A stretch of DNA of 19,493 bases from an uncultured Neomegalonema sp. (GTDB lineage Bacteria > Pseudomonadota > Alphaproteobacteria > Rhodobacterales > Rhodobacteraceae): assembly GCA_937958345.1 (NCBI GenBank), contig CALGNW010000143.1:1-19493 (forward strand), read 5' to 3'. Under the pieces are notes generated by a model. The model searched no databases, had not been told where the DNA came from, and was given only the letters and a program-made list of their open reading frames with translations. The translations under genes were made by a program, and so were the position numbers. This document shows, one piece after another, positions 1 to 7,902 of the stretch; the stretch's first letter is position 1, and every line of letters starts with the position of its first letter.

Positions 1-1
1 C

Positions 2-970
2 GGCACGCCGGTCGCCACAACATCAGTCAACGCTGACGGCACTTGGTTTGCGGTATTGCCCGACGGCTTTCCGGGACAACTGCAATTCGCAGTAACGCCA
101 AAGCCGGGTTATACGGTCGTCTCCGAAAATCCGTCGACACTTCCGGGGGTTATAAATCCGAACACCGCCGACGGCACATTCGTCTTCACACCCGTTTCGG
201 GCAACACCTATACCGGCATCAATGTCGGGCTGATCGCCGAGCCGACACTGACTCAGGACCAGTCGGCCTCGGTTCAACCCGGCCAGATAACCGGCCTGTT
301 GCACCGTTACGAAGCCTCCAGCGCAGGCACGGTTGCGTTTTCGCTTATCAATCAGAATGCAACGCCAGCCAACGCCTTCGCATCGGCCATCTTTGCCGAC
401 GTCAACTGCGACGGCCAGCCGAACCAGACCATGCCGCCCCTCATCAGCGTTCAGGCGGGACAGTCCATCTGCATCGTCGTCCGCACGCAAACCAGCGCGG
501 GAGTCGGACCGGGGGCCGCGTATTCCTACGACCTGCAAGCGGTCACGAACTTTACCGGAGCCGCAGCCAGCCACACCGCCACCAACACCGATAGAATAGG
601 CAGCGGCGGCGACGCGGGCGCTGAACTGATCCTGCGCAAACTGGTGCGCAACATCACCAAAAACACGACCGAGGGAACTGCAAATATCGGCGACATCGGC
701 GATACACTCACCTATCGGATCGTGATGCAAAACCCGACGCCGTCGCTTCTGACCAATGTCAGAGTCAACGACATGACCCCGGCCTACACTGTCTTGGCAA
801 CACCGGTGCAGACGCCGGTGACGCTGTTGCCGGGGGTGACCTGTCATCTCTCAGTTCCGGCCAGCGGCAATATAACCGGCTATGTCGGACCGTTGCAGTG
901 GACCTGCCCGAACGGATTTCCGGCCAACAGCGAGGCGTCGCTATCGTTCAGCGTCAGGATCGCACCTTAG
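2..970 (+). CDS. SdrD-B/DUF11 repeat surface or secreted protein, 3' end only
   Basis: The reading frame is open from the left edge, so the N-terminus is missing; about 322 residues are visible. The first 75 or so look like the end of an SdrD B-like beta-sandwich domain (a DGTW segment, then GYTVVSENPS, then an NVGLIAEP-type end). The middle, about residues 80-180, is a beta-rich segment with a DVNCDGQPN stretch that could bind calcium. The last 110 residues resemble a DUF11 domain (GDTLTYRIVMQNPT, then a VNDMTP-type strand). Such proteins are usually very large, repetitive and exported. No C-terminal sorting signal or membrane segment is visible; the protein simply ends in a beta strand. The substrate or partner is unknown. 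It converges on argH with only 12 bp between the stop codons. Domain family is fairly sure; function is not. Confidence 0.75.
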   Translation, partial: GTPVATTSVNADGTWFAVLPDGFPGQLQFAVTPKPGYTVVSENPSTLPGVINPNTADGTFVFTPVSGNTYTGINVGLIAEPTLTQDQSASVQPGQITGLLHRYEASSAGTVAFSLINQNATPANAFASAIFADVNCDGQPNQTMPPLISVQAGQSICIVVRTQTSAGVGPGAAYSYDLQAVTNFTGAAASHTATNTDRIGSGGDAGAELILRKLVRNITKNTTEGTANIGDIGDTLTYRIVMQNPTPSLLTNVRVNDMTPAYTVLATPVQTPVTLLPGVTCHLSVPASGNITGYVGPLQWTCPNGFPANSEASLSFSVRIAP

Positions 971-982
971 GCGGCGGGCCGT

Positions 983-2380
983 TTAGATTTCAGATCGCCA
1001 CCGCGCCGCCTGTTCCCGCACGCGCTCGGGCGCGGTTCCGCCATAGCTCGTGCGAGAGCGTGTCGAGCTTTCGACACTAAGAACGTCAAACACTGCCGCC
1101 GTGATGCTCGGCTCGACACTCCGCATATCTTCAAGCGACAGAGCCTCCAGCGCCACGCCTTTATCTTCGGCCATTTTAACCAGCGAGCCGGTGACATGGT
1201 GCGCATCCCGAAACGGCATGTTCAACTCGCGCACCAGCCAATCGGCCAGATCGGTCGCGGTTGAAAATCCGTGCCCCGCCGCCGCGTGCAGCCGTTCGCG
1301 GTTCGGCTCCATATCGCGAACCATGCCGGTCATGGCCGACAGCGCCAGCCCCAGCGAGTCCGCCGCATCAAACACCGGCTCTTTGTCTTCCTGCATATCC
1401 TTCGAATAGGCGAGCGGCAGCCCCTTCATCACGGTCAGCAGACTAACCATCGACCCCATAATCCGGCCAACCTTGGCACGGCACAGCTCGGCTGCATCGG
1501 GGTTGCGCTTTTGCGGCATAATCGACGAACCGGTCGTAAACTTGTCGGACAGGCGCACAAAGTTGAATTGCGCGGACGACCAGATCACCAACTCCTCCGA
1601 CAACCGGCTCAGGTGGGTCGCACAGATGGATGCCGCGCTCAGAAACTCAATCGCAAAATCTCGATCCGAAACCGCATCCAGCGAATTTGCGGCGGGGCGG
1701 TCAAAGCCCAGCGCCTTGGCGGTCATTTCGCGATCAATCGGAAAACCGGTTCCGGCCAGCGCCGCCGCGCCCAGCGGCGACTCGTTCATCCTCACCCGCG
1801 CATCGGCGAAACGCGAACGGTCCCGCGCAAACATCTCGACATAGGCCATCATGTGATGGCCCCACGTCACCGGTTGCGCCGTCTGTAAATGCGTAAAACC
1901 GGGCATCACCGCATCCGCGCCGCGCTCGGCCTGATCCAGAAAAGCACCGATCAATCCGGCCAGCGCCGTATCGACATCATCCAGCCGGTCACGCACCCAC
2001 AACTTGAAATCGGTCGCGACCTGATCGTTCCGCGAGCGCGCCGTGTGCAACCGCCCCGCCACATCACCGATCTTTTCCCGCAAACGCGCCTCGATATTCA
2101 TATGAATGTCTTCAAGCGCCCGCGAGAACGGAAACGTCCCCGCCTCTATCTCGGCCTGTATCTCGTCAAGCCCTTGTGAGATCGCGTCAACATCGGGCTG
2201 TGTTAGGATACCGGCAGAACCGAGCATGGCAGCATGGGCCATAGAGCCGCGAATATCCTGCGCAGCGAGCCGCTGATCGAACCCGATAGAGGCGTTGATC
2301 TCCTCCATGATCGCGTCGGGGGCCATCGCAAAGCGCCCGCCCCACATGGAATTCGCTGTTTTTGTGCTATCTGATGTCAT
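983..2380 (-). CDS. argH: argininosuccinate lyase
   Basis: Cleaves argininosuccinate to arginine and fumarate, the last step of arginine synthesis, in the cytoplasm. At 465 residues it has the usual family length. The fumarase/aspartase superfamily signature GSSIMPQKRNPD is intact near residue 283, HTARSRNDQVATDF is near residue 112 and the TAQPVTWGHH segment is near residue 167. The ATG at 2380 starts a protein with the expected SMWGGRF N-terminus; only a weak AAGG lies upstream. It is divergent from the tlpA-like gene, with 30 bp between the start codons. That arrangement is, from memory, common in Rhodobacterales. Confidence 0.97.
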   Translation of the reverse strand: MTSDSTKTANSMWGGRFAMAPDAIMEEINASIGFDQRLAAQDIRGSMAHAAMLGSAGILTQPDVDAISQGLDEIQAEIEAGTFPFSRALEDIHMNIEARLREKIGDVAGRLHTARSRNDQVATDFKLWVRDRLDDVDTALAGLIGAFLDQAERGADAVMPGFTHLQTAQPVTWGHHMMAYVEMFARDRSRFADARVRMNESPLGAAALAGTGFPIDREMTAKALGFDRPAANSLDAVSDRDFAIEFLSAASICATHLSRLSEELVIWSSAQFNFVRLSDKFTTGSSIMPQKRNPDAAELCRAKVGRIMGSMVSLLTVMKGLPLAYSKDMQEDKEPVFDAADSLGLALSAMTGMVRDMEPNRERLHAAAGHGFSTATDLADWLVRELNMPFRDAHHVTGSLVKMAEDKGVALEALSLEDMRSVEPSITAAVFDVLSVESSTRSRTSYGGTAPERVREQAARWRSEI

Positions 2381-2410
2381 AACCGCCGAACCTTCGAGGA
2401 GCCTGATCCG
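2381..2410. promoter_or_regulatory. 30-bp divergent gap between argH and tlpA
   Basis: Only 30 bp separate the two start codons, so promoter elements for one gene must lie inside the coding region of the other, or the transcripts are leaderless. The tlpA side has a GAGGAG ribosome-binding site; the argH side has a weak AAGG. No convincing -10/-35 pair could be picked by eye. Confidence 0.4.
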
Positions 2411-3178
2411 ATGACGCCCAAGCTGAAAGCTCTGATCGCCGTCGTTGCGGTTTTTACGACCGCCGCATGTCTTTATGTCGGACCGACCTTATACGGCAAC
2501 AAAACATCGCAATCAAAAACAGGTTCTGTCGATGAATCCACTCCGCCGGCCACGCAGGCCGCGGCGTTGCCGTCCGGCACGGATTCGAAAGCCTCTGGTG
2601 AACAAACGGGCACATCCGTTCTCGACGTCAATCAGAGGGCGCAATTTGTTGCGCTTTTGCCGTCCGATTTCGGAAAGTTCACGCTCCACGACGAACCACG
2701 TCCTTTCCGGGACAAGACCTTCCTCAACGCACAGGGCGAGGAAATCGACCTGCACAGCTTTGACGGCGGTCTGACGATGGTTAATTTCTGGGCGACGTGG
2801 TGTCCTCCATGCCTCAAGGAACTGCCCGGAATGGACAGGCTACAGGCGAAACTGGCCGGAGAGGGGCTGAATATCGTGGCAATCTCGCTGGACCGCGGCG
2901 GTTTGAAAAAGGCGGACACATTCTGGAAACGGGCACAAATGAAGATGCCGCTTTACGCCGACCCCGATAAAGACCTCGCACAGCAGATGGGCGTCATCGG
3001 CCTGCCGGTCACCGCAATTCTCGGCCCCGACGGGCGTGAAATCGGACGCCTGATCGGAGAGGCGGAATGGGACTCAGAGCAAGCTCAGGAAATGCTGCGC
3101 TTCCTCATCGGTGCAACAAACGCTAGCGGTCCCCTCCGAAAGGAAGCATCCGCGTCAGCACCGAATCGCGCAGGATAA
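2411..3178 (+). CDS. tlpA: TlpA-family membrane-anchored thiol:disulfide reductase
   Basis: A thioredoxin-fold protein of 255 residues. Residues 1-25 form an uncleaved anchor or signal, with a Cys at position 20 that does not sit in an obvious lipobox. A low-complexity Ser/Thr/Ala linker follows to about residue 75. The catalytic domain then carries WATWCPPC (CPPC at 131-134) and a GLPVT cis-proline loop near 198. TlpA proteins reduce periplasmic disulfides, classically for cytochrome oxidase and cytochrome c maturation. The ribosome-binding site GAGGAG precedes the ATG. The last 56 bp overlap the 3' end of the convergent cytochrome b561 gene. It could in principle supply reductant to Sox proteins, as SoxW does elsewhere, but its link to argH suggests a general role. 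Confidence 0.9.
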   Translation: MTPKLKALIAVVAVFTTAACLYVGPTLYGNKTSQSKTGSVDESTPPATQAAALPSGTDSKASGEQTGTSVLDVNQRAQFVALLPSDFGKFTLHDEPRPFRDKTFLNAQGEEIDLHSFDGGLTMVNFWATWCPPCLKELPGMDRLQAKLAGEGLNIVAISLDRGGLKKADTFWKRAQMKMPLYADPDKDLAQQMGVIGLPVTAILGPDGREIGRLIGEAEWDSEQAQEMLRFLIGATNASGPLRKEASASAPNRAG

Positions 3179-3740
3179 AATGATGATACAGAACCCCCGC
3201 GACATGCAGCAGTAACAGCCCTGCCAACACGTAACCCGCATACACATGCACGCTGTGGAACAGACCGGCCAGATACCGGTCACCGGGCGCGATCGGGTCC
3301 GGTAGCTCGAACAGGCCAAACACCATATTCTTGATCTGGGCAGGATAGGCGTCCGCATCGTTCAAAGGCGATGCCGACGACATCAGCCATCCGCTCAGCG
3401 GTAAAATAAAGATCAGAACGTACAACCCGTAATGGGTCATCCCGACTGCTATCCTCTGCCAACCCGGCGTCTCGTATGGCAATCCGGGAACAACAGGCGC
3501 GAACCAGCGCCACAGAATACGCAGACAGCCGAGCACGAAAACAACGAACCCGAATGATTTGTGCTGTTGCGTCAGGTCAACCCGCGCCGTGGTCGCCTCC
3601 AGCATGTCGGGATAATACCAATCGGTAAAATTGGCCATAAAAACGCCGGTGGCCGCCAGTCCGATAATCAGAACCGCCATCACCCAATGCAACAGCTTGG
3701 CAGGCCAGCCCCAACGGGTAAGTGTATTCTGCAAGGCCAT
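3123..3740 (-). CDS. cytochrome b561-family membrane protein
   Basis: A 205-residue integral membrane protein with four predicted helices (about residues 16-36, 62-80, 100-120 and 165-188). Candidate haem-b ligands are His18 (KLLHW), His60 (QQHKSFG), His162/His165 (HSVH) and His179 (LLHV), as in bacterial b561 proteins that move electrons between quinol and periplasmic acceptors. The ATG is preceded by AGAGGGTGGG. It lies downstream of and parallel to the YceI gene with about 200 bp between. The b561-YceI pair recurs widely (yceJ-yceI in E. coli), suggesting joint action on a lipid or quinone-like substrate that is not known. Its 3' end overlaps tlpA by 56 bp. Confidence 0.9.
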   Translation of the reverse strand: MALQNTLTRWGWPAKLLHWVMAVLIIGLAATGVFMANFTDWYYPDMLEATTARVDLTQQHKSFGFVVFVLGCLRILWRWFAPVVPGLPYETPGWQRIAVGMTHYGLYVLIFILPLSGWLMSSASPLNDADAYPAQIKNMVFGLFELPDPIAPGDRYLAGLFHSVHVYAGYVLAGLLLLHVAGVLYHHFILRDSVLTRMLPFGGDR

Positions 3741-3833
3741 CCCACCCTCTTTTTCCGCATTGCGGTCAAGCGGGCGCTATAATCGAACCCATTAAACGAT
3801 ACTGTTAGCGTCTGGGATTCAGGTTACAAGCCT

Positions 3834-3870
3834 CCGGTCCTCCATTTTCAGGCAAATGGGCGGAAGCCGG
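3834..3870. other. imperfect hairpin between yceI and the b561 gene
   Basis: In the 200-bp gap 3741-3940 there is an inverted repeat CCATTT-N6-AAATGG (3842-3859) flanked by GC-rich partly complementary sequence ending in CCGG on both sides (3834-3837 and 3867-3870). A smaller TTCAGC-AAG-GCTGAA repeat lies at 3925-3939, directly after the yceI stop. Neither is followed by a T-run. They may be mRNA-processing or attenuation structures. No gene was found in this gap. Confidence 0.3.
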
Positions 3871-3940
3871 ACGATTTCCCATCAAGATTTTGTGTGCGAG
3901 AGCGCCCGCAGGCGACCCCGCACATTCAGCAAGGCTGAAA

Positions 3941-4522
3941 TCAGCCGTCTTTGTAAATTTCCAGATCGACACGCACAGGTACATCGTTGCCAATCGCGCC
4001 GGCACCATAGGAAATACCGTAATCGGTGCGGTCGATGGTCGTCTCAGCAACGAAACCGGCAGTCATCAGCTTTTTGCCGAAGGGGGACGGACCCTTCTTA
4101 CGCAGCGTCACCTCGAACGTCTCTTCGTTCGTCGTTCCGTTCATTGTCAGATCACCGGTCATCGTCGCGGTGTCGTCGCCGGTCATTTCAATGCTGGTTG
4201 ATGTGAAAACGATCTCGGGATGATCTTCAACACTCAAGAAGTCAGGCCCGCGAACATGTTCGTCGCGTTTTGCCCAGCCGGTGTCGATGCTTGGGGCATC
4301 AATCGTGAAAACGACACTCGACTTCGTCGGATCTTCCGCGTCGAAATCAATCTCCGCATCAAATTCGCTAAAGCGGCCATGAGTCATCGAGAAACCGAGG
4401 TGATCAATTTGGAAGGTGATCGCCGTATGCGATTTATCCAACGTGTACGGTTCGGCCATAACGGTCGTTGCCGCTGTGGAAACCGCGAGTGCAACCGCAA
4501 GGGAAGGGAATGAAAAGCGCAT
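3941..4522 (-). CDS. yceI: YceI-family periplasmic lipid-binding protein
   Basis: A 193-residue protein with a signal peptide (MRFSFPSLAVALAVSTAATTVMA, cleavage after about residue 23). The mature part is a lipocalin-like beta barrel: YTLDKSHTAITFQIDHLGFS at its start, then WAKRDEHVRGPDFLSVEDHP, then RTDYGISYG near the end, all hallmarks of the YceI family. E. coli-type members bind polyisoprenoid or quinone lipids; the ligand here cannot be read from sequence. The ATG has a TGGAGTT ribosome-binding site. The upstream gap 4523-4669 presumably holds its promoter but no clear elements were identified. It is probably co-transcribed with the cytochrome b561 gene downstream. Confidence 0.93.
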   Translation of the reverse strand: MRFSFPSLAVALAVSTAATTVMAEPYTLDKSHTAITFQIDHLGFSMTHGRFSEFDAEIDFDAEDPTKSSVVFTIDAPSIDTGWAKRDEHVRGPDFLSVEDHPEIVFTSTSIEMTGDDTATMTGDLTMNGTTNEETFEVTLRKKGPSPFGKKLMTAGFVAETTIDRTDYGISYGAGAIGNDVPVRVDLEIYKDG

Positions 4523-4669
4523 AGATTAACTCCATCTGATCGACCGCCGGCAGGCGGTTCATGCCTCTAACGCAGAAATGTAGCGTTTGATCCGAAAAAC
4601 GAGGAAATCAATAAAATGTCGCTGAATTAAGGGGGCCGATAACAGTGACGTTATGCGCCCCGCCTAACC

Positions 4670-5560
4670 TTAACGGGTCGGAACGGGTTCTGCGCCTCGA
4701 TAATCGTAAAATCCGCGTCCGGCCTTCCGGCCCAGCCATCCTGCCTCGACGTATTTCACCATCAGCGGACAGGGACGGTATTTCGTGTCGGCCAGCCCGT
4801 CATGCAGAACATTCATAATCGCAAGGCAGGTATCCAAACCGATAAAATCGGCCAGTTCCAGCGGTCCCATCGGGTGGTTTGCGCCTAATTTCATGGCCTT
4901 GTCGATGCTTTCGACCGTTCCGACCCCCTCGTAAAGCGTATACACTGCCTCGTTGATCATCGGAACCAATACACGGTTGACGATAAATGCCGGAAAATCC
5001 TCGGCGCTCGCGGCTTCTTTACCCAACGACGCCACGACGGCCTTCATCGTCGAATACGTCGCCTCGTCCGTTGCGATGCCACGGATCAATTCGACCAGCC
5101 GCATAACCGGCACAGGGTTCATAAAGTGCAGGCCCATGAACTTTTCAGGGCGATCTGTCGACGACGCGAGGCGGGTAATCGAAATCGACGACGTATTCGA
5201 GGTCAGGATCGCGCTTTCGGGTACAATCGGCAGCAGACTCGCAAAGATTTTCTTTTTCAGATCCTCGCGCTCGGCGGCGGCCTCAACCACCAGATTAACG
5301 TCCGAAAAGGCATCCAGATCCGTGGCGCACTGAATTCGCGCCAACGCGGCTTCGCACTCCGCCTCCGAAATCATCTCCTTTCGGACCTGACGCCCGAGAT
5401 TTCCGCGTATCGTCTCCATCGCCGCATCAAGCGCCGATTGTTCAAGATCGCTCAGCACAACATTGTATCCGGTCAGAGCAAAGACGTGTGCGATGCCGTT
5501 GCCCATCTGCCCCGCGCCCACGACGCCGACTTTCTGGATTTGGGGGACAAGGCTGGTCAT
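4670..5560 (-). CDS. hbdA: 3-hydroxybutyryl-CoA dehydrogenase
   Basis: Interconverts 3-hydroxybutyryl-CoA and acetoacetyl-CoA with NAD(P), in fatty acid, PHB-related or acetyl-CoA metabolism. The Rossmann motif GAGQMG is at residues 15-20. The catalytic segment GLHFMNPVPVMRLVE is near residue 141, and the C-terminal dimerisation domain has NHPMGPLELADFIGLD. The protein has 296 residues, close to the family norm of about 285-295. The ATG at 5560 was chosen over an in-frame TTG at 5575 because GGAG lies seven bases upstream of the ATG. It stands alone here, without the etfAB genes it often follows in this group, and is divergent from the uronate dehydrogenase. Confidence 0.95.
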   Translation of the reverse strand: MTSLVPQIQKVGVVGAGQMGNGIAHVFALTGYNVVLSDLEQSALDAAMETIRGNLGRQVRKEMISEAECEAALARIQCATDLDAFSDVNLVVEAAAEREDLKKKIFASLLPIVPESAILTSNTSSISITRLASSTDRPEKFMGLHFMNPVPVMRLVELIRGIATDEATYSTMKAVVASLGKEAASAEDFPAFIVNRVLVPMINEAVYTLYEGVGTVESIDKAMKLGANHPMGPLELADFIGLDTCLAIMNVLHDGLADTKYRPCPLMVKYVEAGWLGRKAGRGFYDYRGAEPVPTR

Positions 5561-5695
5561 AGAGACTCCGGGCAAATGGTGCAGTGCAAGATAAAACTAT
5601 ATGCACCCAATTAACGCGGGCGCAAGGGCCATGCGGATTGACGCGGCCCGACCCTCCCCCCATCGTCTGCGGGACAACCACGCAAAGGGACGACC

Positions 5696-6514
5696 ATGGC
5701 CAAACGATACAACCGAATTCTTCTGACCGGAGCCGCCGGAAACCTCGGAAAAGTGCTGCGCGAGTCGCTGCCTGCACATTGCGAAAACCTGCGCATTTCC
5801 GACCGGGACGAAATGACGGACATCGCCGCGCACGAGGAGGCGGTCGTCTGCGACCTAGCCGATGCCGACGCATGCCTCGCTCTGACCAAAGACGTTGACG
5901 CGATCATCCATATGGGCGGTCAAAGCATCGAGGGTTCGTGGGAAAACGTCCTGAACGCGAACATCATCGGCTTTTACAATATGTACGAAGGCTGCCGCAA
6001 AAACGGCGTCAAACGCCTTATCTGGGGATCATCAAATCACGCCATCGGTTTCTATCCCCGCACACAAGTCATCGACGCTTCGGTCTATCCGCGTCCGGAC
6101 ACCAATTACGGCGTCTCAAAAGTCTTCGGCGAGGCGGTTTCACAGTATTACTGGGACAAGTACCACTTCGAAAGCGTGTCTATCCGTATCGGATCATGCT
6201 TCCCCGAACCGCTTGATCGGCGGATGCTGGCGACATGGCTCAGCTTCCGCGATTTTCAGCATCTGATCGACCGCTGCCTGATTGCGCCGCGCGTTGAACA
6301 CACGATCATCTATGGCATTTCCGACAATGATGAAAAGCTGTGGGACAACAAGCTCGCCTCGCATCTCGGCTACCGCCCGAAAGACAACGCCGAGGATTAT
6401 CGTGCCAAGGTCGAGGCGGCGTCCGAGCAAAAGGGCATCGACGATCCGATGTTTAAATACGATGGCGGCGGCTTTGCGGGCCAACCGCATTTTGACGACG
6501 TGAACCCGTCGTGA
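5696..6514 (+). CDS. udh: uronate dehydrogenase-like NAD-dependent SDR
   Basis: An extended short-chain dehydrogenase of 272 residues. It has GAAGNLG near residue 12 for NAD, a HMGG segment (73-76), WGSSNHAIGFYP near 120 and the catalytic YGVSK near 150. The overall pattern (IRIGSCFPEP, RMLATWLS, LGYRPKDNAED) closely matches Agrobacterium-type uronate dehydrogenase, which oxidises D-galacturonate or D-glucuronate to the aldarolactone with NAD+. The ATG has an AAGGGA ribosome-binding site. The 135-bp gap to hbdA holds promoters for both genes, but no elements are clear. No uronate transporter or aldarate genes are nearby, so pathway context is missing. Substrate assignment is good but not certain. 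Confidence 0.87.
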   Translation: MAKRYNRILLTGAAGNLGKVLRESLPAHCENLRISDRDEMTDIAAHEEAVVCDLADADACLALTKDVDAIIHMGGQSIEGSWENVLNANIIGFYNMYEGCRKNGVKRLIWGSSNHAIGFYPRTQVIDASVYPRPDTNYGVSKVFGEAVSQYYWDKYHFESVSIRIGSCFPEPLDRRMLATWLSFRDFQHLIDRCLIAPRVEHTIIYGISDNDEKLWDNKLASHLGYRPKDNAEDYRAKVEAASEQKGIDDPMFKYDGGGFAGQPHFDDVNPS

Positions 6515-6855
6515 AGGTCTACACGCTCAAAAACTGCGATACCTGCAAAAAGGCGCTGAAGTGGCTTGATACGCAGGGTATCTCCTTCGAGAACCACGAC
6601 GTCCGCGCCGACGGCGTAGACCCCACCTGGCTCGGACCGGTGGTCGAAGCATTGGGGTGGGAGGTCGCCGTCAATCGCCGCAGCACAACATGGCGCGGTC
6701 TGCCCGACGCAGATAAGCAGAATTTGGATACGGCCAAGGCAACCGCGTTGCTTGTGGCCAACCCCACCTTGCTGAAACGCCCGGTCTTCGTCAGCGGCGA
6801 TACGGTCCTATGCGGCTTCGACGCAAAAACCCAAGCCGCCCTCAAAACAATCTGA
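6511..6855 (+). CDS. ArsC/Spx-family small thioredoxin-fold protein
   Basis: A 114-residue protein with the ArsC/Spx/YffB fold. The N-terminal CDTC motif (Cys9, Cys12) is intact, and the C-terminal TLLKRPVF segment ends in GFDAKT, as in YffB-like members. It starts with GTG, and the GTGA overlaps the udh stop codon by four bases, so translation is coupled to udh. True arsenate reductases in this fold have a single N-terminal catalytic Cys and an arsenate-binding Arg triad; the CxxC here suits a YffB/Spx-like redox or regulatory role instead. The pairing with uronate dehydrogenase gives no functional hint. Confidence 0.88.
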   Translation: MKVYTLKNCDTCKKALKWLDTQGISFENHDVRADGVDPTWLGPVVEALGWEVAVNRRSTTWRGLPDADKQNLDTAKATALLVANPTLLKRPVFVSGDTVLCGFDAKTQAALKTI

Positions 6856-6859
6856 CCAC

Positions 6860-6892
6860 CCTCCCCCGACATCAAACGATTTTCGGGGGAGG
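6860..6892. terminator. bidirectional hairpin between the arsC-like gene and soxD
   Basis: Perfect 10-bp arms CCTCCCCCGA (6860-6869) and TCGGGGGAGG (6883-6892) with a 13-base loop lie between the two convergent genes, five bases after the arsC-like stop and 17 bases from the soxD stop. Neither side has a strong T-run, but the position and GC-rich stem suggest it ends transcription or protects 3' ends from both directions. Confidence 0.65.
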
Positions 6893-6909
6893 CAAATTAT
6901 GCGAAGCAC

Positions 6910-7902
6910 TCAATCAAACTGCTTCAGATATTCGATCACCGCCAGCCGGTCTTCTCGATCCTTTAAGCCGGCGAAAGACATTTTCGTGCCCTTCAGATAC
7001 GCCCGAGGCTTTTCAAGATAACCTGACAACGCATCCGCGTCCCAAACCAGCCCCTCGCTCGCGGCCTCCTTCATTGCCTTGGAATACTTAAAACCATCCA
7101 CTTCACCGGCGGCACGGCCCAGTAGACCGGACAAAATAGGCCCGGCCTTGTTTTTTGCACCCTCGCCAACCTGATGGCAGGATTTACATTTCCGAAAAAT
7201 CTTTGCACCCGCCTCGGCCAACGCCGGATCAATCTCAAGCACTCTCTCTGCATCCGCCTCTTCGGGTTCGTCGCCATCACCCTCAGGCGTCACATCCAGC
7301 ACCAGCGCTCGCATCGTCACCCTAACGGCGCCTTTGGTGCAATCTGTCATGCACGGTTCGGCAACAGAAAGAGCGGGCGTGTCGGGCCGGACGTCTTCGC
7401 CAAAACCATCGGCGTTCGGCATCTCGATGTCGCCGAAGGTGGCTTGAGAAAGTACAAATTCGTCATCCTCGATCACGTCATTCATATACAACAAATATGC
7501 GGTGATCGCGTAAACCTCGTCATCCGTCAGTGATTGCGCGTTGCCAAATGGCATCGCCCGATGCACGTAATCAAAAATTGTTGACGCATAGGGCCAATAA
7601 GACCCGACGGTCTTCACAGGCCGATCGTCTGTCAGCGTATCAAAGCCGCCCACCAACTGCGGCCAACGGTCAACGCCTTCACCAAAATCGCCGTGGCAAT
7701 GAGCACACTGATCGCTGAACAGTTCCTCCCCGTCCAGTGCTGTTCCCTGCCCTGCAGGCAGACCCTGACCGTCTGGCCGGACATCAATATCCCAAGCTGC
7801 AATCTCGTCTGAAGTCGCGACCCGGCCAAGCCCCAGCGACTCTGCAGTTGCGGGCATCGCGGTCAACGCGATTAATACGGCAAGCCTAACCGACCTCAAC
7901 AT
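6910..7902 (-). CDS. soxD: SoxD, dihaem cytochrome c of sulfane dehydrogenase
   Basis: Electron-accepting subunit of periplasmic Sox(CD)2, which removes six electrons from the sulfane sulfur on SoxYZ. A signal peptide covers residues 1-20 (ending AMPATA). The first haem site CAHCH is at 66-70 with Met117 as likely axial ligand. An acidic linker carries a CMTDC pair near 184-188. The second haem site CKSCH is at 239-243 in a mitochondrial-type c domain (AGPILSGLLGRAAG), with Met308 as likely ligand. Two haems match classical SoxD. The ATG has GGAGGTAGAG upstream and overlaps the soxC stop by 17 bp, so the two are coupled. It is the last gene of the sox run. Confidence 0.95.
   Translation of the reverse strand: MLRSVRLAVLIALTAMPATAESLGLGRVATSDEIAAWDIDVRPDGQGLPAGQGTALDGEELFSDQCAHCHGDFGEGVDRWPQLVGGFDTLTDDRPVKTVGSYWPYASTIFDYVHRAMPFGNAQSLTDDEVYAITAYLLYMNDVIEDDEFVLSQATFGDIEMPNADGFGEDVRPDTPALSVAEPCMTDCTKGAVRVTMRALVLDVTPEGDGDEPEEADAERVLEIDPALAEAGAKIFRKCKSCHQVGEGAKNKAGPILSGLLGRAAGEVDGFKYSKAMKEAASEGLVWDADALSGYLEKPRAYLKGTKMSFAGLKDREDRLAVIEYLKQFD

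Noticed and set aside
23..847. 274-codon open frame on the minus strand
   Set aside because: It lies opposite the SdrD-B/DUF11 gene, which has recognisable domains and an open frame to the edge; the antisense protein shows no domain.
1271..1888. 205-codon open frame on the plus strand
   Set aside because: It is the shadow of argH, with biased composition and no family resemblance.
2411..3178. The thioredoxin-like gene as the missing soxW
   Set aside because: It is far from the sox run, divergent from argH and has a long linker typical of TlpA; a role in Sox reduction is possible but not supported by the sequence.
3805..4050. 81-codon minus-strand frame after yceI
   Set aside because: It overlaps the yceI 3' end in another frame, with no ribosome-binding site or conserved features; the gap is better read as hairpin-containing spacer.
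6511..6855. Arsenate reductase arsC
   Set aside because: The CxxC motif and overall pattern fit YffB/Spx-like proteins; no other arsenic genes are nearby.
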